Positions 1-12,091 of a stretch of DNA of 64,000 bases are shown piece after piece. The stretch comes from Karstenula rhodostoma CBS 690.94 (taxonomy: Eukaryota > Ascomycota > Dothideomycetes > Pleosporales > Didymosphaeriaceae): positions 828,301 through 892,300 of the forward strand of contig MU001494.1 of the NCBI GenBank assembly GCA_010093485.1, written 5' to 3'. A model generated the notes under the pieces. It was given only the letters and a program-made list of their open reading frames with translations, was not told the DNA's origin and searched no databases. The position numbers and the translations under genes were made by a program. Position 1 is the stretch's first letter; each line of letters begins with the position of its first letter.

Positions 1-3000
1 GAGACGCTGATATGCCATCTGCATCCCATCCATGAAATCTTCAATGATGCTGAGCATGTCTAGAAATTGACTGAAGATAAGAACCCGATGGCCACGTTCT
101 TTGAGCTTTGGCAGTAGAAGCTCAAGAAGTTGAAGTTTGGCCGACGCCTCAACCAGGTTGCGGTGCGACATTGCAGCAATGTCAGTGCGCTCCTCAATTT
201 CGCGACTGTACACAAACGGATGACACAAACATTTCCGAAGCTGCATAAGGATGTTGCTGAGATTCGCTCGTTCCTGAGTTTTCAAGTTACCAGTCGTGAA
301 TAAAGCCTTGAGGAGCTCGGGGTTTCTCGCAAGAATAGACTTGTAAACGTTCTTTTGCAGCACACTCATGGATATGGGTACAATGACTTGGCCTAACGGA
401 GGTAGGAACGTAAGGACCTGCGCTTTCGTGCGGCGAAGGATGTACGGACGGATCTGCTCGTGCAATTCTCGGACGTTCTCTGCGGTCATTTCTGCGTACT
501 TTTCCTCAAGCTCTGCTGCGTTGATGGTCTCGTCTAGGAATTGAAGGAGGTTGAATAATTCCCTGGCATTATTTTGAAGAGGGGTACCAGTCAGAAGCAG
601 CCGAAACGGTGCTCTAATAGCGGTGAGAGCGCCGTAAAGCTGGCTCTTGTCATTCTTGAGACGCTGCCCTTCGTCAATGATGAGACCTGCCCAACTAACG
701 CTCTTGAATATTCGTCGAGAACTGTCATCAGTGGCCGTCTCGTAAGAGGTTACGACAATATGGGCCCGAAGATCTTTGGAGCCCTCAGGAAACATCTCGT
801 ATTTCTTCGCCATTTCACGAGCGGCTGAAGAACCGAAGTAGGTCACCACGCGTAACGACGGAACCCACTGCTTGATTTCTCGACGCCAATTGGCACACGT
901 AGAATTGGGAACGACGACCAGGAACGGAAAGCAGCTATGCTCCTCTATGAGCGTAGCCATAAATGCAATGACTTGGATCGTCTTGCCGAGACCCATTTCA
1001 TCTGCAAGAATGCCATTCTTCTGATCGTACCACTGGTAGTAAAGCCAGTTTAGCCCTTCCAGCTGGTACTTCATGAGTTCTCCGCCAACAAGACATTCCG
1101 GTTGCTTCTTCTTCTCCAAGTTGGCGAATGGCCCAGAACGAGCCTTCTCTATGCGAGCTTTCAGCGGACCTTGTTTCGGGTAGCGGATGTAGCGGCCAGC
1201 GACCCAATCATTGTAGGCAGTAACGAAGTCTAACCATCGGTCGCCGTCCTCGGAGGTCGGAACTCTCTCCCATACAGCGTCCTCGTACCCAAGACCTTTG
1301 TACTTGATGAGACCCTTGTCCACCTCTTTGATACGAGCCTTGTCGATTTCCTCGCTCCGGACTTCCACATAGCTAGTGTATTTGATATCGAGAACGATAT
1401 CGATGCGGAGGTATTCCTCGGGGATTGCGTCTTCGGTTCGCATCTTAGGGCCTTCTTCCCGCTTGAAGAACGATTTGCGCATAGCGGCGGCCGTGACACC
1501 CCAGGTCCAAGCACCAGAGAACCATGCTGCTTGGAAATACGATTGACCATCCCACTTGATTAGGTACTGTTTTTCGTCTTCGTTCACCTCGTCGCACGGA
1601 GTGCCAGGATGGTATGTTTCCACGTCTGACGGTCGCCAAGCAACGAGACCTCCGACCTTCTGCTCTTTAGTGTCGGCGCACTCCTTGCACATCCAAGACT
1701 TGGAATACTCTGTGAATCGTTCGTCGGCAGTCTCATCTTCGTCGCGAGCAAGATCCCTGGAATAAGGCGTAAGAGCTGGTAAGTGATGGTAATGCCATGG
1801 ACGCGAGCAGCGTGTACAGCGAAACATGACGTTGGAAGCATTATTGATGAGGTTGGAAGGGACATCGGTAATGGGATCCAGTCCGTCGTTCTCGTCTCTA
1901 TCTTTCTGTTCTTGCACCGTGGTCTTGCGACGGCGAAAGGGCTGGCAGGCTGGCCCAGGATGACGGCAATCTTGACATATGGCAAGATCCGGAGCAGTGG
2001 AATCCTTCTTCTTGTATACATTGATGCATCGTCGGCATTGTAGGACGTAAACATCATCATCGACTTTGGTAACGAGATGCTCACGAGTACCGCGGTTCCC
2101 AACGCAGTTCTTGTGGTAAGCTAGAGAGCAGCCTTGGCAATAGATGAGCGGCGCAACATTGGGACCGTTGGAGCACACTTCGCATCCTTCTACGTGACGA
2201 GACCTGAACAAGTTATTGCGGGGAAGGGTCTCGAACGTCTCCTTCGCGTTGACGATCTTGACCGTCGCAGCCTTGGGCTCATCGGAATCGGATCTATAGA
2301 TGTCGTTGATATCGGCTTCCTCCATGTTGTTCTGCGCACGAGTGGCTCGACCAGACTGTCGCATGCCTATGCGAGGGATCTTCTCCGGTCTCGATGCCTT
2401 GGTAGAGCGTCCGCGTTTCCGCTTATGAGATGCGAGATCTGATTGTAAGATGTCGATGCTGGAATTGTCGTCGTCGTCGTCATCTTCGTCATCTTCGTCA
2501 TCTTCGTCGTCATCCTCGTCCTCGTCGTACGCTTGCGCAGGTACATGGCTCCGGCTAGAGCGGCGCGTAGGCTCTGAGACCAGTTTCCGCCTCCGGCGAC
2601 GCTTCGTGTTACTTGCGTCGCTCTCGCTGGAAGAAATATCCTGGGGACTGCTTCGACGTGTGGCCCTGCTACTCCTGCCGCTGCTCCTGCCACTGCCTCT
2701 CAAGTCCTTGAGCCGTTTCTGGCGGGGCTTTCGCGAGGAGACTTCATCGTCGGAAGATAGATCGAGGCCTTGAATACTGACGAAGCCGTCGTTCTTGGGC
2801 TTTGTGACGTGTCTCCGCAATCGTGAGTCGCCCATGTCGGTATCCGCGCTTTCTGAGCTCGCAACTCCGTCGTTGTTTTGTTGAAAGGTATGGAAAGCTG
2901 CGGCGCCGCCGTCGAGAGCTAGGAGCTTGTCGAAGGTGACCTAAAAGAGAAATTGTTAGCTCAGGTATCTCAGGTAAATGATAAGTGACCGGGGAACAGT

Positions 3001-3414
3001 AAAAGGCGCGAGCAACTTTACCTAGCGACCAAGCTGGCTGCTAAGATATGGTGGAAGTATATGTCGGAGGTGACTCACCTGCTTGTGTGTGCCGTTGACG
3101 AGTTCAATATCATACACGAACTCGCCGCTCTTCTTGAACTCCCGTCGAACGCGCTGAACGGCCTCTTCGCCGTCATAATAAATATACTGATCGCGGTTAT
3201 GAACAGGCGGCACTCGTACAGCTGCAAGCTTCTGTGGCGCTTGCGTCGTGCGCGGGGCGCGCTGGTGTTCCTTCTCCTCAACTGAGTCGCGACCGCTGGT
3301 CTGCGAACGCGCCTTCCGCCCGCGCGTTGGACCCTTTGCGCTTTTCTTGAACGACGCCATCAGCTCATGCTCGTCGTCGTCGTCGTCGCTTGTTACGGGT
3401 GCTGTGTGTGTCAT
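1..3414 (-). CDS. Mi-2/CHD-type SNF2 chromatin remodeler (partial, C-terminus beyond window)
   Basis: An ATP-dependent nucleosome remodeler resembling CHD3/Mi-2 and fission yeast Mit1, acting in the nucleus. Exon 1 is 3414-3079 and exon 2 runs from 2940 off the left edge; the intron 3078-2941 begins GTGAGT and ends TTTTAG. The first in-frame ATG is at 3414. In order I read an acidic tract, a PHD finger (CEVC...CQGC...HKNC...CRRC, about residues 368-420), a second Cys/His cluster (CTRC...CKEC, about 480-533), two chromodomain-like segments (YLIKWDGQSYF near 571; LIKYKGLGYEDAVW near 656), then the SNF2 ATPase with Walker A DEMGLGKT (near 760), a DEGQ box (near 866), LLLTGTPLQNN, and the start of the second helicase lobe (VLIFSQFLDML). 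Family assignment is firm; orthology to Mit1 rather than another CHD is inference. It is divergent to MRM1 across about 360 bp. Confidence 0.9.
2461..2527. repeat. GTC/ATC trinucleotide-rich tract coding acidic run
   Basis: A degenerate trinucleotide repeat inside the remodeler gene. On the minus strand it encodes a run of Asp and Glu residues between the basic N-terminal region and the PHD finger. It is a coding low-complexity tract. Confidence 0.75.
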
Positions 3415-3771
3415 GCTGAAGGCATGAAGCGCCCTTGCGCGTGGGCAAAACGTTCCTCGGAACGAAGCTGTCGCGGCGTGCTCAACGAGAAATTGGTTGG
3501 CGGTAAGGTGACTTGACAATGTCGGGGTGGTAGGAAGCAAGTCTATAGACAAGAGGCGGGGAGAAATTGCCTCTGCACGTGTGGCCCTCTGCTGCGCGCC
3601 GGGAGTGAGTCGTGATTATAAAGTTGAGTGGTGGAGGTCGTGGTCGTCGCCTCCAATCGGCGTGGAGCAGGCGGCGACGCGTCGGCGCTCGGACCACCAG
3701 AAACTTCGCGATTTCAGAGGGTGAGTTGAGATGCGCAGACATCACCGCTGGAACCTCACATTCGTCCTGCC

Positions 3772-5221
3772 ATGCTGCACTCTGGCCCCCTACGCCCCAC
3801 GATTCTCCGAATACCGCGACTCACATGCCTCGGCACACGCAGTGAGGGAAGAAACAAGTCAATTACCGCCGCCATTGAGCGAGGCAGGAGCTCCGGCGAA
3901 AGAGAACTCGAACTCGCTGCAGGCAGAGACAGGCGAGGAGTCCGAGGCCGCCTTCGAACAGAATTCGCCACTGGCCACGAGAGGCGAGGTGCCAAACAAC
4001 CCTTTCCAATGGAAAAGCGCCTAAACATAAGTTCGCAACGTTTCGCAAGAGCAGCAAGAGGCTCATATGAAGATTCTACGCACAAACTGCGCACTACCAC
4101 GTCGGCTGACGCTGCAAAGTATCAAAGAGGAGATGAAGATAATACTCGCAGGAAGGGTGCAGCTCGTATCGAATCACTTCCATATACCACAGCGGCTTCC
4201 GAATTCATATACGGATATTCAAGCGCATTAGCTGCCATCAAGGCAAATCGACGGAAGCTCCATAAACTATACATTCATACACGAGGCGTCTCTCATGCAG
4301 GGTTAGCTGCCCTTATTGCACGGGCGAAAGGGAAGGTGGATATTAGAGAAGTCGGCGACGAATACCTGCAAGCGTTCGACAAAGCTAGCAGTGGCAGACC
4401 ACACAACGTAGGTAGTCCATGCAGCGCGCATTCAGATAACGCACATACTGACGGCTTAGGGCTTCATTCTTGAAGCGTCACCTCTTCCCGTTCCGCCTCT
4501 GACATCATTATTGTCGTCAAACATCAAACACGGGCTATTTGAAGTTGTACTAGACACCCAGAGTAAGGAGGACCTAGAGGTCAATGGCAAACAGACCGAG
4601 TTCACGTACAATTCGGCGGGATGGAGACACCCTTTGATTCTCTATGCCGACGGAGTGCTCGACGAAGGCAACCTAGGCGCCATCGCTCGCTCGGCCTATT
4701 TCCTCGGCGTCGACGCCATTGTCACTCCTACGCGCCAGAGCGCACCATGGAGCCATATTGCACTCAAAGCCTCGGCCGGTGCAGCTGAAGCCATACCCAT
4801 CTTCAAGGTCAACCAAGGCACGGACTTCCTAGGGCAGAGTGCGCGTGCTGGGTGGAGAATATACGCCAGCGATGCCGTCCCACCTGCGGAGCAGCCGGCT
4901 CTTCAAGGAGCACCGTCAAGCAAGCAGCAAGTCCCCCCCACCAGCGACGTGATCTATACGCAAGCTCGGAGCGCGAAACGCCTGCCTGTGGAGCACTGCC
5001 CTGTTGAGAATTATCCCACCATCCTGATGATGGGCGCTGAAGGAACAGGACTGCGAACGAGTCTGCTGAATTTGGCTCATTTCAAGGTCGGCATCCGGCA
5101 CGGACGAGATGTTGATGAGATAGGCGTTGACAGTCTCAACGTCAGCGTGGCGGCGTCGTTACTTTGTTACCAGATGCTGCAAAAGCCGAAGCCACGGGCG
5201 CCTGGCAGTCTGCTCTTCTAG
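3772..5221 (+). CDS. MRM1: Mitochondrial large-subunit rRNA 2'-O-ribose methyltransferase (MRM1/PET56, SpoU family)
   Basis: Predicted to methylate the ribose of a conserved guanosine in mitochondrial 21S rRNA using S-adenosylmethionine. Exons 3772-4407 and 4460-5221 (465 residues) are joined by a 52-bp phase-0 intron (GTAGGT...CTTAG). The join gives the family motif PHNGFILEASPLP. The N-terminus is Arg-rich and almost free of acidic residues until about residue 25, as expected for a mitochondrial presequence. The SPOUT trefoil-knot motifs are visible: DEGNLGAIARSAYFLG (motif 1), MMGAEGTGLR (motif 2) and DSLNVSVAASLL (motif 3). An N-terminal substrate-binding segment (YGYSSALAAIKANRRKLHKL) precedes the catalytic domain. 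Other upstream ATGs are in different frames. No lesion seen. Confidence 0.93.
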
Positions 5222-6504
5222 ACGAGGCGCAGCTTCTGTACCCTATGTACTCTATGTAAATACCTCTTGTACGATATCTCCAAGACGGGAAGGTGGCAAC
5301 GCGGCATATACCCCCAGATAGACGCTGCAGACTAATGAAGCTTCTCCCACATGTGCTGTGCAGGCTGGGATTGGACGGCCCTTATCTACGTCCGCATCGC
5401 ATCTAAGCACATCGCCTTTGTCAATCGCTCGGGGCCACACCGATGAGCCGCCCATGGTTCGATGGTGGGTTCCCCGCCCTTCGCTTGCGTCGGTCGACAA
5501 GATGCGGGGGTGAGCACAGATGGCTCTGCGGTCTTGTTTCTGTACGTGGGCGCACACCGCCAGATAGATTTATTGCCTCACGCATCTGATGGATCGGCAA
5601 GATGCGCGTCATGAAACGCACGTCACGCGCGACAGATGCGACGGGATCGAAGATTCCGCTAATGGCAGGAGAATTATGGGCTGCCCCCACGTGTTCGGAG
5701 GCTTTGGTGGAGACTCGAGATTGGCTGCACCTAGCCATGGGAAACACGAAAGTCGATGCTTCCACGCCCTCAACAAGCGACGGTGACGCGCCGCAACCCC
5801 GCTTCATGTGCTACCTCTGTTTTGCGTGATCAATCATTCCGAGCTCCCATATGCGTTGGCCTTGAGTTGCTGGGGAGATGCTGGGAGCAAGGTGGTGAGT
5901 CGGAGAAGGGCGCAACCGGTAACTTGGCCTCGACGCTTGGTTGTGACCTCGAGTCGCAAGCTGAGGCTGAACATGTACAGTACACGGCTAGGCAGCCTCA
6001 CGATGCTGGCTGAAGCTTCCACGCAAGGGCACCCAGCGCGATATCCGCTATCAATGACGGAGAAGAGGGTGCGGCCGTGGGCGGTGAACCAGCCGAACTC
6101 GGCCTAGTGTGGCGCACGGATGACGCTAAAGCGCGATCGTCATGGCTTGATCTTCGTTGTAGTCTAGCGAGAAGAGCAACAAGCGGCGGGCGTCACGCAA
6201 GCCTGCCAGCCTTTGTGGGCTACCCTCCGCCATCCTGACATGCCCTGCGACCACTGCCGCAAGAGATAATCCTGCACATCCCGAGCTGCATCTCCCCAGC
6301 GCGCGCGTCTTCAGCACACCACCCTTGTTGAGGCCAAGCACACGACCCACAGCCCCATAGCAACGGATTTGCGAGCTTCTTCACACGCCTAGCTGCTTTC
6401 ACACCACCGCGGCCATCCGATCTTTGCGGCGCCAACAACCTGTCCTCGAAACCTCCTCTGTCACCACCGCTTCTTTGCGCGTACACACTGTGCTCGTTTT
6501 CGTC
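5222..6504. other. Intergenic region
   Basis: About 1.3 kb between MRM1 and the four-TM gene. It has only short, compositionally random reading frames without recognisable motifs. It should hold the MRM1 3' UTR and the promoter and 5' leader of the downstream gene. I see no RNA gene or repeat. Confidence 0.5.
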
Positions 6505-7323
6505 ATGACGCGCAGAATAGTATACAGCGTCGGCCTCTGGCTTACCCTTGCCAGTGAGTGAAGGACTTTGCAGCAAATGGCGGCAACAACTAAGGCGTAC
6601 AGGCACGGCAATGACCATCGCCAGCATATACATGCCGCGATGGATCAGCTTCGACCCAGTGAGCTCTCCCGCCTGCCCAGTACCACAGTAATCGAGGGCT
6701 TGTCTAACTGCCACCAGAATAACGACGGGCGCAAAATGTCTTACGGACTGCACAGTCGCTACACGAACGTCCCCAACGAGCCCGAATACGCGCAGTTTCC
6801 TAGCAGAGAATACTGCAAGGCAGACGAAAGCTTCTGTAATATGTGGAGAACCGTTGGGTTCTTCATCTCCTTCGACGTTGCCGTGGAGCTGTGCACGCTC
6901 GTCTCCTTCATCGTGATCATCTCGGGCGGAGTGCAGCGAAGGGCCGCTGGATGGCAGATTGTCAGCACACTGCTACTGTTCTGTGCCTTTGTACAGGGCG
7001 TCGGCATGTCTATTGTGGTATGTCTACCTTTCGCCAACCCGTCTGCAAAAGTTTGCGCCTCACTTCCATCCCCTTCTCCAACACTCATACAATCCACACA
7101 TTGCAAGCGCTAACGTACTCAGGCCTACCTCTTCGACCACCACGACCGCTTCTCCGTTCCAGGTCACTACCTCGACGCCTCATGGTCCCTGTGCACCGCA
7201 TCATGGGTGACCCTCTTCCTTACCAGTCTTGGCATGGTAGCCTCAGCGCTATATCTCCCGCCCGAGGGCGACTACGAGCTGCTTCCAGAGGACAACCTCG
7301 AGATCGTACAAGACGAGCAGTAG
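6505..7323 (+). CDS. Four-transmembrane protein, SUR7/claudin-like topology
   Basis: A 201-residue integral membrane protein of unknown function. Four exons, 6505-6553, 6603-6658, 6718-7017 and 7123-7323, join in frame through introns of 49, 59 and 105 bp, all GT..AG. Hydrophobic segments lie at about residues 6-27 (ending ASIYMPRW), 61-84 (VGFFISFDVAVELC), 95-115 (IVSTLLLFCAFVQGVG) and 155-177 (VTLFLTSLGMVASALYL), with both termini probably cytosolic. The extracellular loop after TM1 and the tail ending ELLPEDNLEIVQDEQ are hydrophilic. Fungal tetraspan families such as SUR7/PalI share this topology and an aromatic motif after TM1, but I see no decisive signature, so the family is a guess. 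The gene structure is well supported by the frame joins. Confidence 0.8.
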
Positions 7324-8032
7324 GCAAGCCAACTCCGGCGTTCCTTGGTAGTCCCTCTAATGGAGCGTAGATTGTACAGCCGCATCGGCGCGTGGAACGA
7401 CGGATTCCACCGCAACAGCGGCGAGGGATACCAGCAGTACCAGGACACGGGATCGATACGCTCGCAGTCGGTACAGTCGGAGGCGCGGTAGAAGGTGCAT
7501 CAGGCACAACGATGAAACGACGTATGGTCGACGTACAAAACGATGGTTGCGAGTGCGTGTCTTATTCATAATGGTATGGCGAAGAACCATATAAGATTAA
7601 CCCGGATTTCGACGGTCCACTCCGACAGTGAAGCCCTTGGGAAGGTCTAGTCGGGTCTCCATTGTCAGTTCACCACGGCGAACTGCACGCACGATTGGGC
7701 AGAGTGCATTCTGCATTGTAGTTTAGCTCGGAGTTTACGTTTGTAGGTTGCGATTTTGCGTGGGCTGTTCCTGTTTTGTTTTGCGAAGATACCCCTCTAC
7801 CCTGGTGGCTGGGCTCTGCTTTTGCTCTGCGGTCATACTGTACAGCGTTCACGTTCCGGATCCTAGCGTAATATATCAAGACGTTCATCTCTCCTCGCCT
7901 CTGCGGATTCTCCAGCGGAAAAGGCGTATACGATGCTCTAACTGATTATAGTAGGAACATGCCCGTCATAGGGGGTTGGCAAGCTCGTCTAACACTACAC
8001 ACCGAACTCACACCATGCACACCACCCGCTCA
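7324..8032. other. Convergent intergenic region
   Basis: About 700 bp between two genes that converge (four-TM gene on plus, Zn2Cys6 factor on minus). It should hold both 3' UTRs. No coding motif, RNA gene or repeat recognised. Confidence 0.5.
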
Positions 8033-9655
8033 TCACCGATACCCCACCGACGTCGCAACCGCCAACACCGCCATCCCCAGCCCATCAACATCCCTAACCC
8101 ACCTCCCGACCCTTCTCCCATCCCCTTGTCCCGCCCCGGCCCCTACCCACAGCTCCTCCAACCTCAGCCCGCCCCCCTCCCACTCGGCAACGAAAACATC
8201 GTACAGCCGCGCCCACCGCGCCTCCTCCTCTGCGCGCCACAGCTTCTCGGCGCACGGCAGGGGCATTTGTGCCAGCTCGTCGCCGCGGATGCAGGACACG
8301 CGGGAGAAGACGTTGACGGCGTCGTCGAGGAGGTACATGGCGGCGAGGGCGCGGCGTTTTGCTTCGGCGAGGGCCCACTGGTGGTATGGGGGGCGGGAAC
8401 CTGGCGTGTGTGCGTTAGAGCAGGTGGATGGATGGATAGGGGGTGAGGGTGGGACGGAACCTGTGGAAGAGGGGAGTTCGGAGGGGTGCACGAGGCCGGA
8501 GAGGCAGATTGTGTGGGCGAAGTCTTGGAGGTTGACTATATATGCGTGTCAGACGGGGAGTTGGCAGGCCCACTTCGACGGACGGACGGAATGAGGGATA
8601 CGCACGCATGATATCCTGCGGGACTACGATCTCGCGCTGCGGCTCTACCAACAACGTCGCGTACATGATGTACGCCTGGAACGCGGCGAGCAGCTCCCAC
8701 GACGTGTAGTTTTCCTTCTAGCAGCACGCATGCCCACGTCAGCTAGCTCCTCTCCCGCCAGTTCCTTTGTTTAAAAAAGAAAGGAAGAAAGAAGATAACA
8801 AACTCACCCCCTCCCGCACCCTCGCTATCTCCCTCACCGTCGTCTCCCTCACCATCTCGCTCCCCCCTTCCCCTTCCCCCAACCCCTCCCACATCCTCGC
8901 AATACTCACACAGTTCGCCAGCGGCAGGGGCAGCTTCCCGTCCACGCGCTGCAGTCCGTGGACGATGGGGGGTAAGTCGCCCTGACACAGCGCGTGGGGA
9001 TACGCTTTCAGGACGCTGTGGATGAAGATGGCGGTGCCGCGGGATAGCTCTTTAGGCTGCTGGCCGGGCGCAGGGATCCAGCCAGCGAGCCAGCGGTCGC
9101 GGACTCTTTCTGCGTCGACGGTGCAGATGAGGGGGGTGGCCTGGGCGTCGTCCGTGGTGGGGATGCGGCTTGGTACGGCTTGTAGTGTGGGCTGGGGGGA
9201 TGTGAAAAGCGGGGTTGGGTATGGGAACGGTGGGGAGGCGTCCGCGGTGTGCGGTGTCGCGGATATGGATGTGTTAGATATTGTGAGTGCTTCGGTGGTG
9301 AAGGGAGGGGCTGGGGGCACGCTTGAGCGCGGCTCTTCGCTTGCTGCGTTGGAGAAGTCGCAGTGGAGGGCGCGTCGGGTCTGAGGGTGGCATGTCAGCG
9401 ATCCGCTCCATCTGTGAGGACTTGCATTGGAACTGTAACAGGAACATGGTTTCATGTCTGCTGGGAAACAGATGGTTGCTCCTAGAAAGCTGTTCTACGT
9501 ACACATCGCGCGCAGACAGGCCTCGTGTGATCGCACCGCACCTTCGCCTGGAAGCACTGGAGGCATGCTTTCCTACGGGGTGGTGTAATGGTAGCAGCGT
9601 GCATCCACAGGGAGCCAAATTCTGCCTCTTCTTGACGTTTTCGTTTCGACGGCAT
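8033..9655 (-). CDS. Zn(II)2Cys6 fungal transcription factor
   Basis: A fungal-type binuclear zinc cluster regulator, about 426 residues and nuclear. Exons on the minus strand are 9655-9503, 9380-8808, 8717-8606, 8535-8461 and 8400-8033. The zinc cluster is split by intron 1: CLQCFQAKVRC...CARC comes from exon 1 and TRRALHC from exon 2, giving the six cysteines with standard spacing. The DNA-binding domain is preceded by a basic start (MPSKRKRQ). The middle is Ser/Pro/Thr-rich, and the C-terminal half (from about residue 120) is hydrophobic and helical, like the regulatory half of small zinc-cluster factors. The last intron (8460-8401) has a weak donor (GTTCCG) but a good branch point and acceptor. 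It is 60 bp and stop-free, so it may be retained. Target genes cannot be inferred from its neighbours. Confidence 0.85.
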
Positions 9656-9996
9656 TGTGGGACGATGAACACAAGTGGCATGTGAGATGTACAAGTCATG
9701 TGGGGGCGCGTTCTAGCGTGACCGCACATGTATCGCGCCACATCATGGAAACTTTTCAGAGACACACACATGGCGACGACAGTGGATATCGACACAAAAC
9801 TTTTTTCCAACACAATTATTTGCCTTTGGTAAAGTAGTCTAAATCATTTTCCAACACCACTATATGCACAGCGAAAATGCGGTATAAACCCGCTCCAAAA
9901 CGCTTACCCATGCCCATTCAAATGCCCAAAGATTATCTATGCCCCAAAGAGGGTATTATGAAAGATTGTTACAAACATCGTAGCATAAAAGACACC
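9656..9996. other. Intergenic region upstream of the transcription factor
   Basis: About 340 bp between the zinc-cluster factor start and the 3' end of the phospholipase gene. Probably the factor promoter plus the phospholipase 3' UTR. No motif I can support. Confidence 0.5.
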
Positions 9997-12091
9997 TTAG
10001 ATCATAAGTAGTCCTGAAACAGCCGCCGCAACAGCCAGCCCAATGACGTTGGGCACGAACTTGGCCACTCCGTTCTTGACGTTGACCTCTTCCAGGATCA
10101 TCTCGGGCCAGTACGGTGAGGGCGTATGGTCTGCGCGCGTGCCGTTCCAGCAGTACTTGTCGAAGCACTTCTGGCACGTATCGGGAAACTTGGTGTTTGT
10201 GCGGTTGAGCGACCGCGAGATGATTGCGCAGCCAACGCAGGTAGTCCAGTCCTCGTATCCCGCGCGGGTGTTGTTACCCATCGTGGCCACTTCGTATCCG
10301 TTCTGGATCATAGCGTTGCGCTCGGTGTCGTTGTAGGAGAGCTTTGCGAAGGTAGACGTGTTGGAGAAAAAAACGTAGGGCGAGTTGGGAAGGTAGACTA
10401 TGATGGGTGATACACCGCGTCCGGTCAAGTTTCCTGAGTCGCAGCCGAAGAAGGTCGGGCGGTTGTTGAGGCCGAGGTTGACGAATGTGTTTGTATCTGG
10501 AATGTAAGGAAAGGCCGTGTTGTTCTGAATGGTGGCGTTGCTGGTACGCTCGTAGGTTGCGACGAGAGATGTGCCGTTGGGCCAATTTTGTGCGGAATCC
10601 GTGGGAGCAACGGTGTCGGCGGAAGAGTCGATGGCGAAAATCACGTCCACTTCACGGCTCGGCTGGATCAAGGGGTTTAGTGGGATGTTCTGCAGATCCT
10701 CACCACCGTCGACAAGCGTAAGCCTATTGGAGTTCGAGCTGGGGTTGGTACGGTTGTTGTATCCTTGAAAGGGGTTGGGGGTGTAATCCGCGATATCGTC
10801 GTCGTTTTCGCCGAGTGCCCCTAGAATGCTTTGCAAAGTGTTCTTAATCAAGGCTGGGGCCTCGCTGTCATCTTTCACCTGCAGGATGATCTGGTTGAAT
10901 AGCGATGAGCTAGTGCCCATAACGAAACCACCGTTGTCGAATCCGCGGACACACTTCTCGTTGTCTGGTAGCTCGCCGTTGGAGAAGTTGGAACCAAGGT
11001 ATTTCAAGGGAGCGAACCCATAAAGAGTCGGATCAAAACTGCCCATTTCGAAAGGGTTGAACTCAACATTCGTGGAATTGAGCGAGAGCACAGCTTGTCC
11101 GGGAGCTCGCTCCAGAGCAATGAGGATGGGGAATGGTGCGTCGGCGTTCTTGAAGTCGGCATCATCTTGGATCGATGACCAAGTGTATCCGGGTCCTCCG
11201 TCGGAAGCGTTGATGAACTGGAATGAAAGAGCCCGAGCCCAGTAGTCAGTAAACGAGGTGTCGAAGCCTCCAACAGCATCCTTCTTGTCGGTGACTGTGT
11301 CTACAAGGTTGCCGTAGTATTCAGCAGTGTTCAGTATTTGGATGCCTCCCGTCTCCGGGCCTGTACAGGATTAGTTTCGCACGTCTAGATTTCTACTCGA
11401 TTCGACACACCTTTCAGGATTGAATTGCCCAACTGCCAGACATCACCTGGCTCATTGTGATCAATTATAGTCTGCACGGAGGTGAAGTTGTTCATGTAGA
11501 TACTTCCCACAAGCCAGCCACCGCCTGACAGGCCAGCAATGTAGGTGGATGCTTGCAGAAGACCTCCGAGCTGGCTTGCGCCGTTTGTTGCGTTGGGAGT
11601 TCTGTTGTCGAACGCTGCGAGTGCACCAGCGCCGTTCAACATAGCACGGTAACCACCTCCAGAGAAAGCAATTCCAATATTGGGCAGATTCGTGGTGTTG
11701 TCGCGATTGTCATCAAGGAACTTTCCAGCATCAAAGCCATCAATGTTAATCCTCGTCAGCAGTTCGCGCATGGGATCCACGGTTTTCGGTCTCCTAGACT
11801 TTAACCAATCCGTTTCGCTTTTGGAGAGTTTGTCCGCCTTCCGAATACGTGGCCGAGTTGACGGGCAGTCGACCTCTGCTGGCGCATATCCATGGGGCGC
11901 TTGGTTTGTCGCTCTTTTGTAGACATCTACTGCTCTGTATGCGGCATTTGCTTCAATCTGTTCGATTTCTGCCCGGCCAACCGAGGATGCTGTTTCGATT
12001 GTCAGCACAGATCAGGGGCGAGGATGTGTAATCTTAGCTTACCACTCCCCAGCGACGCGAGGGCAGACGCGGCCAACAACGAATACTTCAT
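9997..12091 (-). CDS. plb: Secreted lysophospholipase / phospholipase B, probable GPI anchor
   Basis: Hydrolyses acyl chains of phospholipids and lysophospholipids outside the cell. Exons 12091-12043, 11989-11411 and 11360-9997 give 663 residues. Residues 1-17 (MKYSLLAASALASLGSA) are a signal peptide. The cPLA2-type catalytic features are SGGGYRAM (near 126-133), the nucleophile motif GLSGGGW (Ser about 171) and the Asp in LVDGGED (about 427). Many N-x-S/T sites, a Cys-rich segment near the C-terminus (CVGC, CQKC) and a C-terminal hydrophobic tail (VIGLAVAAAVSGLLMI) fit a GPI-anchored cell-wall or plasma-membrane form. Length matches fungal PLBs. Intron 1 sits just after the signal-peptide codons. 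No lesion seen. Confidence 0.93.

Noticed and set aside
2450..2773. Plus-strand frame rich in poly-Ser
   Set aside because: It is the antisense shadow of the acidic GAC/GAT tract of the Mi-2-like gene.
9577..9605. tRNA-like A-box (GGTGTAATGGTAGC) on the plus strand
   Set aside because: No matching B-box or cloverleaf follows within tRNA length, and the bases are explained as the complement of the zinc-cluster factor's first exon.
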